A stretch of DNA of 6,145 nucleotides from Rhodospirillales bacterium. Its GTDB lineage: Bacteria > Pseudomonadota > Alphaproteobacteria > Rhodospirillales > Casp-alpha2. Below the pieces are notes generated by a model. That model made no database searches and was not told the origin of the DNA. It was given only the letters and a program-made list of their open reading frames with translations. Shown here piece after piece: positions 1 through 6,059 of this stretch. Position numbers and translations under genes: made by a program. Each line of letters begins with the position of its first letter. Position 1 is the first letter of the stretch. The stretch spans positions 1 through 6,145 of the forward strand of contig JAJFIE010000039.1 of assembly GCA_021775275.1 (NCBI GenBank), read 5' to 3'.

Positions 1-428
1 GATGCAACCATGGCCGGTGCAATCCGGGAGCCTTCTTCGTTGGTCCACACGGCAGCTTCGATGGGGCGCTCGGTCTCATAACCCAGGTCGTTCAAGGTGC
101 GGATGACTTCAAGACCCGACAAGACGCCATAGACGCCATCAAACCGGCCACCGGTCGGTTGCGTGTCCAGATGGCTGCCGGTCATGACCGGGGGCAGATC
201 ATTATTGCGGCCCGGGCGACGGGCGAAAATATTCCCCATCTTGTCGACCCGGATAGAACACCCTGCGTCTTCGCACCATTTCACGAACAGATCGCGGCTT
301 TCACGGTCCAGGTCCGTCAACGCCAGACGGCAGCAGCCGCCCTTCTCGGTGGCGCCGATTTTTGCCATTTCCATCAGGCTGTCCCAAAGACGTTGCCCGT
401 CAATTCGTAGGTTTCTGTTTTCCGGCAT
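1..428 (-). CDS. Zn-dependent M20-family hydrolase, beta-ureidopropionase / N-carbamoyl-L-amino acid hydrolase type (partial, C-terminus beyond left edge)
   Basis: I translated the minus strand from ATG at 428-426, which sits 5 nt after a GGGAGG ribosome site. The frame stays open to the window edge and gives 142 residues (MPENRNLRIDGQRLWDSL...). The peptide carries the metal-binding core of the M20 amidohydrolases: GSHLDTQPTGGRFDG at residues 84-98, with H86 and D97 as expected zinc ligands, and TNEEG at 129-133, with E131 as likely general base and E132 as a ligand. The DTQPTGGRFDG form matches beta-ureidopropionase/N-carbamoyl-amino-acid hydrolases better than allantoate amidohydrolases. 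These cytoplasmic enzymes hydrolyse the ureido group of N-carbamoyl amino acids, releasing ammonia, CO2 and the amino acid. The later histidine ligands and dimerisation domain lie outside the window. A RutR-like operator upstream favours a role in pyrimidine catabolism (PydC-like, N-carbamoyl-beta-alanine to beta-alanine). Hydantoin metabolism (HyuC/AmaB) is the main alternative. The family is certain in practice; the substrate is inferred. Confidence 0.93.
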   Translation of the reverse strand, partial: MPENRNLRIDGQRLWDSLMEMAKIGATEKGGCCRLALTDLDRESRDLFVKWCEDAGCSIRVDKMGNIFARRPGRNNDLPPVMTGSHLDTQPTGGRFDGVYGVLSGLEVIRTLNDLGYETERPIEAAVWTNEEGSRIAPAMVA

Positions 429-433
429 GCGAG

Positions 434-439
434 CCTCCC
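434..439 (-). promoter_or_regulatory. Ribosome binding site of the minus-strand hydrolase
   Basis: The minus strand reads GGGAGG, 5 nt ahead of ATG 428-426. This site fixes the hydrolase start. Confidence 0.75.
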
Positions 440-501
440 GTGAAAGTCCTGCTGTTTGGTTATGGTTTGCAGAGCGAATTTAAAACTGTTTACTCACGTC
501 G

Positions 502-532
502 AGTATAACATTAAAATTGACCGTATGGTCAA
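502..532 (-). promoter_or_regulatory. Candidate promoter of the minus-strand hydrolase, overlapped by a RutR-like operator
   Basis: On the minus strand, TTGACC (532-527, 5/6 to the -35 consensus) is followed after 19 nt by TATACT (507-502, 5/6 to the -10 consensus). TG at 510-509 is correctly placed for an extended -10 (TGtTATACT), which could compensate for the long spacer. Transcription would start near 495 and leave a leader of about 65 nt. The -35 hexamer is one arm of the palindrome at 517-532, so a bound repressor should block RNA polymerase. The promoter is predicted by eye only. Confidence 0.5.
517..532. promoter_or_regulatory. RutR-type operator, copy 1 (one mismatch)
   Basis: TTGACCGTATGGTCAA matches the known E. 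coli RutR consensus TTGACCANNTGGTCAA at 13 of 14 defined positions; the seventh base is G instead of A. It lies between the divergent hydrolase and regulator genes, 88 nt from the hydrolase start codon and 72 nt from the regulator start codon. It probably controls the hydrolase and possibly the regulator as well. Confidence 0.82.
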
Positions 533-561
533 GAAATACAAATACCTCTGTAATTGGAACT

Positions 562-577
562 GTGACCAAATGGATTA
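562..577. promoter_or_regulatory. Possible degenerate RutR-type operator, copy 2
   Basis: GTGACCAAATGGATTA matches the RutR consensus at 10 of 14 defined positions: one good arm (TGACCA) and a partly decayed arm (TGG, then one further match). Its centre lies 45 bp from the centre of copy 1. It overlaps the -35-like element of the best candidate promoter for the regulator gene, which would suit weak autoregulation. It could also be chance, because one arm is poor. Confidence 0.35.
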
Positions 578-590
578 GCGGCAATACAAC
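562..590 (+). promoter_or_regulatory. Weak candidate promoter of the rutR-like gene
   Basis: GTGACC (562-567, 4/6 to the -35 consensus) and TACAAC (585-590, 4/6 to the -10 consensus) are separated by 17 nt. Transcription would begin around 597, only about 8 nt before the ATG at 605, making the message almost leaderless. This agrees with the lack of a strong ribosome site before that start. The hexamer matches are modest. Confidence 0.25.
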
Positions 591-604
591 TGAGCAATGA
601 TGTC

Positions 605-1234
605 ATGAATGTTATTCAAAAGAAATCCAGGCCCCGGGTAAAAAACGAGGAAGCAATCCTCAACGCGGCGGAAGAGGTTTTTTCCGAGTTGGGTTTTGCC
701 GGTGCGACAACTAGCCTGATTGCCAAGCGCGCAGGTATTCCCAAAGCCAATCTGCATTACTACTTTCCGACAAAGGAAACGCTGTATCAGGCAATTCTCG
801 GCAAGATTTTATCGATTTGGCTGCATGCGGCCGAGACCTTTGACGACTGTGATGATCCTGCCGACGCTTTGGGGCGTTATATCCGTGCGAAGATGGAAAT
901 TTCGCGAAGCCATCCTCTCGGCTCAAAAATCTGGGCGCAGGAGATTATGCACGGCGCGCCACATATACAGGGGTCTCTGGAAACCACACTCAGGGACTGG
1001 ACCGAATCGCGCGTCAAGATCATCCAGCGCTGGGTCGCTGAGAAGAAAATAGATGCTATCGATCCCCACTATCTGCTCTATATGATCTGGGCAACGACAC
1101 AACACTATGCGGACTTCGAACATCAGATTGGTGTTTTGAACGAAGGTCGGGCGTTGTCGGATGAAAAATATGAAGACGCCATGGAGACCGTAACACGAAT
1201 TATCGTGCAGGGAATTGGCGTCTCGGGTGGGTGA
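605..1234 (+). CDS. rutR: TetR-family transcriptional regulator, RutR-like (uracil/thymine-responsive)
   Basis: The protein is 209 aa; E. coli RutR is about 212. The N-terminal TetR DNA-binding domain spans about residues 14-61, with the helix-turn-helix at about 37-57 (SLIAKRAGIPKANLHYYFPTK). The C-terminal ligand domain resembles RutR along its length, including IWL at 71-73, EISRSHP near 98-104, GAPH at 117-120 and IWATTQHYADF at 161-171, which is nearly identical to the RutR segment as I remember it. In E. coli RutR binds TTGACCANNTGGTCAA and is released by uracil or thymine. Such palindromes flank this gene on both sides, so regulator and sites fit each other. It probably represses the divergent hydrolase, the downstream importer operon and perhaps itself. 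ATG 605 is the first in-frame ATG; only a weak GAG precedes it at 592-594, so initiation may be inefficient or leaderless. Family assignment is firm; the effector is inferred by homology. Confidence 0.92.
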   Translation: MNVIQKKSRPRVKNEEAILNAAEEVFSELGFAGATTSLIAKRAGIPKANLHYYFPTKETLYQAILGKILSIWLHAAETFDDCDDPADALGRYIRAKMEISRSHPLGSKIWAQEIMHGAPHIQGSLETTLRDWTESRVKIIQRWVAEKKIDAIDPHYLLYMIWATTQHYADFEHQIGVLNEGRALSDEKYEDAMETVTRIIVQGIGVSGG

Positions 1235-1260
1235 GCGCGGAGTATTCGGAATTTATATAC

Positions 1261-1276
1261 TTGACCAATTGGTCAA
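1261..1276. promoter_or_regulatory. RutR-type operator, copy 3 (perfect palindrome)
   Basis: TTGACCAATTGGTCAA is a perfect 16-bp inverted repeat and matches the E. coli RutR consensus at all 14 defined positions. It lies 27 nt after the regulator stop codon and 113 nt before the start of the binding-protein gene. The left arm TTGACC also resembles a -35 hexamer (5/6). A matching -10 is not clear: TTTTGT lies 17 nt on, and the better-looking TAGAAT (1289-1294) is 22 nt on. Repression of the transporter operon at the promoter is the simplest reading. Confidence 0.88.
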
Positions 1277-1388
1277 TATTTGATTTTGTAGAATTCAAGA
1301 GGAGTGGGTTTACTAAAGCATTCGAAGAATTACGAAAAACAAGTCGCAAAACAAGCGATCAATAAATGCAAACAGAGAGGTTCACATC

Positions 1389-2405
1389 ATGAAAAAACTA
1401 ATGATAAACAAACGGCGATTCCTGGCATATTCGCTCGCAGTTCCGGCTGCGGCGCTGGTCGGTTTAAGTGGCGGCATCGCGCAGGCTGCCAAGATCAAGG
1501 TTGCGGGTATCTACACCCAGCCGATCCAGCAGAAATGGGACGCCCGGTTACATCAGGCCCTGAACAAGGCGGCCAGCGCCGGTGACATCGATTATGTGTT
1601 TTCCGAAAAAGTCGCCAATACGGATTATGTCCGGGTGTTGCGCGAGTATGCGGAAAGTGGCGTTAACCTGATCGTTGGGGAAGCCTTTGGCATCAGCAAA
1701 GAAGCCCGTCAGGTTGCCGACGATTATCCAAACATCGCTTTTTTGATGGGTGACCCGTTCAAGCCACATGGCTCCAATTTTTCCGTCTTCGACAATTACA
1801 TTCACGAGCCCTGCTACCTGATGGGCATGATTGCCGGCACTATGACCAAGTCCAACAAGATCGGCATGGTGGGCGGCTATCCGATTGGCGAAGTCAACCG
1901 GTTGTTCAATGCCTTTATGGCTGGCGCCCGGTCAACGAACCCGGATGTGGAATTCAAAGTGAACTTCATTGGTTCCTGGTATGATCCCCCCAAGGCCAAG
2001 GAAGCTGCTTTCGCCCAACTGGAATCGGGGGTTGATATTCTCTATGCCGAGCGTGCCGGTGTTGTTGACGCTGCCCGTGAAAAAGGCATCGTCGCCTTCG
2101 GTAACGTCAATGACATGAACAAAGAGGAAAACGGCAAAGATGTGGTTGTAACCTCTGCTCTGTGGCACATGGACTCCGCCATTAACAATGCCATTGCCGA
2201 AGTCAAGAGCGGCTCATTCAAGGCGGCTGACTATAAAGAATGGACCATGATGGCAAAAGGTGGAGCCTCGCTTGCACCATACTATGAATTCGACAGTAAA
2301 ATCTCTGCTGATGTGAAAGCAAAAGTCGCCAAGTTGCAGGCAGACATCATATCCGGCAAGTTTACGGTCGAAATCAATGATGAGGAGCCCAAGTCGACCT
2401 TCTAA
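1389..2405 (+). CDS. BMP/PnrA-family ABC transporter substrate-binding protein
   Basis: This 338-aa protein is the periplasmic ligand-binding component of the importer encoded downstream. The N-terminus is an export signal: basic MKKLMINKRRF, a hydrophobic stretch at about 12-30, and a likely cleavage after AQA at 31-33, with the mature chain starting AKIKVAGIY. The KRRFL segment is mildly Tat-like, but Sec export is equally possible. The body fits the BMP (PF02608) fold: LIVGEAFG near 94-101, FSVFDNYIHEP near 131-141, KIGMVGGYPIGEVNRLF near 157-173, and ALWHMDSAINNAI near 257-269. The first-strand region (YTQPIQQKWDARLHQAL) lacks the D-x-SFN motif seen in well-known nucleoside-binding members such as TmpC/PnrA, so the ligand may not be a purine nucleoside. 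AGAGAGG at 1374-1380, 8 nt upstream, fixes the start. As first gene after the perfect RutR-type site it is predicted to be induced by uracil/thymine; a pyrimidine or derivative is the likely ligand by context only. Confidence 0.93.
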   Translation: MKKLMINKRRFLAYSLAVPAAALVGLSGGIAQAAKIKVAGIYTQPIQQKWDARLHQALNKAASAGDIDYVFSEKVANTDYVRVLREYAESGVNLIVGEAFGISKEARQVADDYPNIAFLMGDPFKPHGSNFSVFDNYIHEPCYLMGMIAGTMTKSNKIGMVGGYPIGEVNRLFNAFMAGARSTNPDVEFKVNFIGSWYDPPKAKEAAFAQLESGVDILYAERAGVVDAAREKGIVAFGNVNDMNKEENGKDVVVTSALWHMDSAINNAIAEVKSGSFKAADYKEWTMMAKGGASLAPYYEFDSKISADVKAKVAKLQADIISGKFTVEINDEEPKSTF

Positions 2406-2430
2406 TCGCACGAATTTTCTGTGCTCCTAT

Positions 2431-2474
2431 GGCGGTGGAGGGGATACCCTCTCGGGTTTCTCCTCCATTCCGCC
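2431..2474 (+). promoter_or_regulatory. Intercistronic RNA hairpin between binding-protein and ATPase genes, with an alternative fold
   Basis: GGCGGTGGAGG (2431-2441) pairs with CCTCC-A (2462-2467) and CCGCC (2470-2474), giving an 11-bp stem interrupted by a 2-nt TT bulge (2468-2469). A competing compact hairpin uses GAGGG (2438-2442) and CCCTC (2447-2451) around a GATA loop. The two share bases and cannot form together. There is no trailing T-run, so this is not a standard intrinsic terminator. At this position such stems commonly stabilise the upstream binding-protein message or lower downstream expression; that role is inferred. Confidence 0.6.
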
Positions 2475-2482
2475 TTGCTATT

Positions 2483-2489
2483 AGAGAGG
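2483..2489 (+). promoter_or_regulatory. Ribosome binding site deciding the ATPase start
   Basis: AGAGAGG lies 8 nt before ATG 2498, the same sequence and spacing as the site before the binding-protein gene. It favours 2498 over the upstream in-frame ATG at 2429, which falls just before the hairpin and has no comparable site. Confidence 0.75.
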
Positions 2490-2497
2490 CCTGGTCG

Positions 2498-4039
2498 ATG
2501 ATGGTCCTGCACATCAAGGGCGTTACAAAGAGCTTCGGTTCGTTGGTCGCGAACGATAATATCTCCCTCACATTGAACGAGGGCGAGGTTCTAGCTCTGC
2601 TCGGCGAAAATGGCGCCGGTAAAACCACACTACTGAATATTCTTTTCGGGCATTATGTGGCCGACGAGGGTGAGATTGATGTATTCGGAACGCAGTTGTC
2701 ACCGGGCGCGACCGATGCCGCCATTGATGCCGGTGTCGGTATGGTGCATCAGCATTTCACCCTCGCAGATAATCTCAGTGTGCTGGAAAACATCGTTCTG
2801 GGCACGGAGCCCCTGACATCGTGGAAACTGGACACGGCACAAGCCAAAGCCAAACTGACAGCCCTGGCCAACGAATTCGGTATGCATATCGAGCCGGACA
2901 AACTGGTTGCCGATATCTCCGTCGGCGAGCGCCAACGCGTGGAGATCATGAAGGCGCTCTACCGGGGCGCCAGAATTCTTATTCTTGACGAGCCGACAGC
3001 GGTGCTGACACCGCAGGAGGTGGATAATCTTTTCATAACTCTCCGCGCCATGGTCGCAAAGGGCCTGTCGATTATTTTCATCTCGCACAAACTCCATGAA
3101 ATTCTGGCCATTAGCGACCGGGTAAATGTCTTGCGCCGGGGCTGCATGGTTGGCGAGATCGCCACGAAGGACGCCGATCGTGACAGCCTTGCCGAAATGA
3201 TGGTCGGACGCGAAGTCTCGCGGCCCGAGGTCGAACATATGGAAGCGGGCGCACCTGTTATTGAACTCGGTAATGTTATTGTGGCCGGTGGGCGCGGGCA
3301 CAAACCATTGCTGAATGGCGTATCCATCACGATCCACAAGCATGAAATTGTCGGTCTTGCCGGTGTCGCCGGAAATGGCCAATCGGCCCTTGGTGATTTA
3401 CTCAGCGGGTTGCGGACGCCGTCCTCCGGGACGGTATGCATTGCTGGCGATACCGTTGTGGATTATTCCCCGCGTGCATTCATCACCAAGGGGATCGGGC
3501 GGATACCTGAAGACCGCCACGCAAGAGGCGTGGTCGGGGATATGACCGTTTGGGAAAACATGATCAGTGAAAATCTGCGGGAGAAACCGCTCTGGCGTTT
3601 TGGCCGCCTGATCGATTTTGACGCCTGTCGTGAATTTTCCCGTAATCTGATTGAGCAGTTTGATGTGCGCTGCAAGACCATGGAAATGCCGGCGAAGCAA
3701 CTGTCGGGCGGTAACATGCAGAAGCTTATTCTGGCGCGGACGCTACAGAATGAACCCCGATTCATCCTCGCGAACCAGCCGGTTCGCGGTCTCGATGAAG
3801 GGGCTATTGCTGCCGTACACGAACGCTTGCTGGCCGCAAAACGTGCTGGTGCCGGCGTGTTGCTGGTATCGGAAGACCTGGATGAACTTTTTGCCCTGGC
3901 TGACAAGATCGTTGTGATTTACCACGGAAATGTCAGTCCGCCGCTGTCGGTGGGTGATGTGACAGTCCAGGATATCGGGATCATGATGGCGGGTGATTTG
4001 AGTCATGGCGAAAAATTTGATCGGGCAGGTGCGGCATGA
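2498..4039 (+). CDS. BMP-type ABC transporter ATP-binding protein, two fused nucleotide-binding domains (YufO/NupO-like)
   Basis: I take the start at ATG 2498 (513 aa), not 2429, because the extra 23 codons cover an RNA hairpin and precede the ribosome site. The homologous domain begins at once (VLHIKGVTKSFG). Domain 1 (about 3-240) is complete: Walker A GENGAGKTT 36-44, Q-loop Q85, signature-like SVGERQR 141-147, Walker B ILILDEP 160-166, switch H197. Domain 2 (about 254-500) has GVAGNGQSA 289-297, with Q295 in place of the Walker A lysine, a good LSGGNMQK signature 402-409, Walker B ILANQP 423-428 with both acids replaced by amides, and E459 in place of the switch histidine. So one composite site (domain 1 Walker A with domain 2 signature) should hydrolyse ATP and the other is degenerate, as is usual in this sugar/nucleoside importer class. 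The protein acts on the cytoplasmic face with the two permeases. Its stop overlaps the next start (ATGA), indicating translational coupling. Confidence 0.95.
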   Translation: MMVLHIKGVTKSFGSLVANDNISLTLNEGEVLALLGENGAGKTTLLNILFGHYVADEGEIDVFGTQLSPGATDAAIDAGVGMVHQHFTLADNLSVLENIVLGTEPLTSWKLDTAQAKAKLTALANEFGMHIEPDKLVADISVGERQRVEIMKALYRGARILILDEPTAVLTPQEVDNLFITLRAMVAKGLSIIFISHKLHEILAISDRVNVLRRGCMVGEIATKDADRDSLAEMMVGREVSRPEVEHMEAGAPVIELGNVIVAGGRGHKPLLNGVSITIHKHEIVGLAGVAGNGQSALGDLLSGLRTPSSGTVCIAGDTVVDYSPRAFITKGIGRIPEDRHARGVVGDMTVWENMISENLREKPLWRFGRLIDFDACREFSRNLIEQFDVRCKTMEMPAKQLSGGNMQKLILARTLQNEPRFILANQPVRGLDEGAIAAVHERLLAAKRAGAGVLLVSEDLDELFALADKIVVIYHGNVSPPLSVGDVTVQDIGIMMAGDLSHGEKFDRAGAA

Positions 4040-5085
4040 GGCTGGAACCCCGTGAATCCGTCTCGTTCTGGTTGGTGCTGTTTGCTCCCATTGGGGCAAT
4101 CGGCGTCGCGCTGGTGTTGACATCCGGTCTGATTTTATGGACCGGTGAATCAATCATTGAGGCTTATGTCTCATTGCTCAAAGGTGCTTTTGGCTCCCGT
4201 TTTGCCCTGGCCGAAACACTGACTCGGGCGACCCCGCTGATGTTGACCGGCCTTGCCGCTGCTGTGGCCTTCCGTGCTCGGTTCTGGAATATTGGCGCCG
4301 AGGGTCAGCTGTATTGTGGTGCACTTGCGGCAACGTATCTGGGCACCGGTCTGGTGACGCTTCACCCGGCGATCATGGTTCCGCTGTTGTTTATTGGTGG
4401 CGCGCTGGCGGGTGGGATGGCCCTGCTGTTACCGGTTTACCTGAAAAGCAAACTCAGTGTGGATGAAGTCGTCACGACCTTGCTGCTGAACTTTGTCATT
4501 CTGCTGTTTGTGAATTATCTGCTGGAAGGACCTTGGCGGGACCCCATGTCCATGGGCTGGCCGCAGGCTGCGTCGATCATTGATGAGGGGGTTTTGCCCC
4601 GGATTATGGAAAAAAGCCGACTGCATCTGGGCTTTATCATCGGCATCATCTCGGCCGTGCTGGTCTGGGTTGTCATGCGGTTTACGGTGTGGGGGTACGA
4701 AATCCGGGCTGTTGGGCATAATCCGTCTGCGGCCACCTTCGCCGGGATCAGTGTCAATCTGACAGTCCTGCGCGTTGCCCTGATCAGTGGTGGTCTGGCA
4801 GGGTTTGCCGGTGTGACGGAAGTCGCAGGGTTGAAAGGTTATCTGACACTGGATCTGTCGCCGGGGTTTGGCTACGCCGGGATCGCCGTCGCCATGCTGG
4901 CTAATCTTCACCCGCTGGGGGTCATTGCATCGGCCATTTTCCTGGCCGGCATCTATGTGGGTGCGGATTCCATGAGCCGGGCCGTGAATATTCCAAACTA
5001 CATTGCCGATGTCATGGTTGCGGTCTCCGTGCTTGCGGTGCTGGTCAGTCTCATGCTGTCCCAGTACCGCGTGCGGTTCCGTTAG
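4036..5085 (+). CDS. ABC transporter permease 1 (YufP/NupP-like, BPD_transp_2 family)
   Basis: This is a 349-aa inner-membrane protein with about 8-10 hydrophobic segments: clear ones near residues 12-34, 112-135, 145-163, 196-216 and 322-341, with shorter ones near 64-80 and 279-310. Family hallmarks are FWNIGAEGQ at 83-91, the cytoplasmic loop GHNPSAATFAGI at 227-238 (the likely ATPase coupling region), and SPGFGYAGIAVAML followed by NLHP at 275-293. Its size fits the larger of the two permeases of BMP-type importers. ATG 4036 overlaps the ATPase stop as ATGA and is preceded by CAGGTG, so it is probably translated by re-initiation. With the second permease it should form the heterodimeric channel. 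Specificity cannot be read from the sequence. Confidence 0.94.
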   Translation: MRLEPRESVSFWLVLFAPIGAIGVALVLTSGLILWTGESIIEAYVSLLKGAFGSRFALAETLTRATPLMLTGLAAAVAFRARFWNIGAEGQLYCGALAATYLGTGLVTLHPAIMVPLLFIGGALAGGMALLLPVYLKSKLSVDEVVTTLLLNFVILLFVNYLLEGPWRDPMSMGWPQAASIIDEGVLPRIMEKSRLHLGFIIGIISAVLVWVVMRFTVWGYEIRAVGHNPSAATFAGISVNLTVLRVALISGGLAGFAGVTEVAGLKGYLTLDLSPGFGYAGIAVAMLANLHPLGVIASAIFLAGIYVGADSMSRAVNIPNYIADVMVAVSVLAVLVSLMLSQYRVRFR

Positions 5086-5090
5086 GGGGG
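5084..5090 (+). promoter_or_regulatory. Ribosome binding site for the GTG start of permease 2
   Basis: AGGGGGG overlaps the last two bases of the permease 1 stop (TAG 5083-5085) and lies 4 nt before GTG 5095. This spacing is slightly short but workable. It supports the non-ATG start, since the first in-frame ATG is about 47 codons later, inside the conserved family motif. Confidence 0.6.
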
Positions 5091-5094
5091 CGCA

Positions 5095-6042
5095 GTGTCT
5101 GATTTGCTGGAAATATTCCTTACGGCCGGGTTTTGGGCGGCGACAATCAGAATTGCCTGTCCGCTGATCCTCGGCACCATTGGCGAGTTGATTTGCGAAC
5201 GGGCAGGGGTGCTCAATCTGGGTATCGAAGGCATCATGACCATCGGCGCTATGTCCGGCTGGATGTGGGTGTATCAGGGCGGCGATTTGTGGACGGGCTT
5301 GATGTTTGCCGCGTTCATTGGGGCACTGTTCGGTATCTTGCACAGCATGTTTACGGTTCATCTCGGGCTGTCTCAGCATGTGTCGGGCATCGGTATCACC
5401 ATGCTGGCATCCTCCCTCAGCTTCTTCGTTTTTCGCATGATGCTGCCATCCAGCACGACGCCGCCAAAAATCGTTCCGTTCAAGCCCATAAATATTCCTG
5501 GCCTGTCCGATATGCCGTTTTTGGGCGAAGCGATATTCTCGCACACGCCCATGACCTATTTCAGTTTCGCGGTCGTGCCGGTGGTGATCTACGTGCTTTA
5601 CCGTACGCCGGTCGGTCTTGCCGTTCGTATGTCGGGCGAAAATCCCATGGCCGTTGAGGCCCAGGGAATTAACGTGCTGACCATCCGCACAGCCGCCGTC
5701 GCCACAGGGAGCGCCTTTATGGCAGTTGGCGGCGCGTACCTTACCATGTCGGCGTTCGATGCTTTCTATTTCGGTATGATCAACGGTCGTGGCTGGATTT
5801 GCGTAGCGCTGGTGATCTTTGCTTCTTGGCGCCCTGGAAAGGCCTTGCTGGGCGCGCTTCTGTTTGCGGGCCTTGATGCCATGCAGGTTCGTGCGCAACA
5901 ATTCGCCGGAGGATTCATTCCCTACCAGTTTTTCCTGATGCTGCCCTATGTGTTAAGCATCGCGGCAATGATCGTCATGGCCCGCCGGGCCCGATACCCC
6001 AAAGCGCTGTTGATTCCATTCCGCCGTGGCGAACGGATTTAA
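5095..6042 (+). CDS. ABC transporter permease 2 (YufQ/NupQ-like, BPD_transp_2 family)
   Basis: This is a 315-aa inner-membrane protein starting at GTG, 9 nt after the preceding stop. It has the smaller-permease signatures of BMP-type importers: ERAGVLNLGIEGIMTIGAM at 35-53, SQHVSGIGITMLASSLSFF at 93-111, the coupling-loop motif GENPMAVEAQGINV at 181-194, and GRGWICVALVIFASWRPG at 231-248. Hydrophobic segments lie near 15-31, 45-60, 66-84, 98-117, 154-168, 196-220, 234-246, 250-260 and 275-295. The C-terminus is short and basic (RRARYPKALLIPFRRGERI), as expected on the cytoplasmic side. It pairs with permease 1 and the double ATPase to form the importer core. Its length is normal for the family and nothing in it looks broken. 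Confidence 0.94.
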   Translation: MSDLLEIFLTAGFWAATIRIACPLILGTIGELICERAGVLNLGIEGIMTIGAMSGWMWVYQGGDLWTGLMFAAFIGALFGILHSMFTVHLGLSQHVSGIGITMLASSLSFFVFRMMLPSSTTPPKIVPFKPINIPGLSDMPFLGEAIFSHTPMTYFSFAVVPVVIYVLYRTPVGLAVRMSGENPMAVEAQGINVLTIRTAAVATGSAFMAVGGAYLTMSAFDAFYFGMINGRGWICVALVIFASWRPGKALLGALLFAGLDAMQVRAQQFAGGFIPYQFFLMLPYVLSIAAMIVMARRARYPKALLIPFRRGERI

Positions 6043-6059
6043 CTGAAAAGAGAATTCAG

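Noticed and set aside
159..483. Two plus-strand open frames over the hydrolase region
   Set aside because: The minus-strand reading gives clear M20 hydrolase motifs and a good ribosome site; the plus-strand frames are shadows.
1235..1260. Search for an intrinsic terminator after the regulator gene
   Set aside because: No GC-rich stem with a T-run is visible. The only strong inverted repeat is the operator at 1261-1276, which is AT-rich in the centre and has no loop.
1422..1430. KRRFL near the N-terminus of the binding protein as a twin-arginine export signal
   Set aside because: It lacks a clean S/T-R-R-x-F-L-K arrangement and the region works equally well as a Sec signal, so I noted it without a claim.
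1297..1585. AAGAGGAG ribosome-like site followed by a GTG-started frame of 93 codons at 1304, considered as a leader peptide or small gene
   Set aside because: The GTG overlaps the purine tract with no spacing, and the frame then runs far into the binding-protein gene in the wrong frame. No other start lies at a proper distance, so it is probably chance in an AT/purine-rich leader.
2699..3382. A 227-codon open frame on the minus strand opposite the ATPase gene
   Set aside because: It lies wholly within the ATPase gene, has no recognisable domain and reflects codon bias of the real gene on the other strand.
3362..3880. Loss of the Walker A lysine, Walker B acids and switch histidine in the second ATPase domain
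   Set aside because: This looks like decay, but degenerate second domains are normal in fused ATPases of this importer class, and the domain retains the LSGG signature needed by the active site.
4429..5901. A 490-codon open frame on the minus strand opposite both permease genes
   Set aside because: It is the antisense shadow of two well-supported membrane-protein genes. Its product is a low-complexity mix rich in H, Q, R, D and N with no recognisable domain, and it spans the junction of two real genes.
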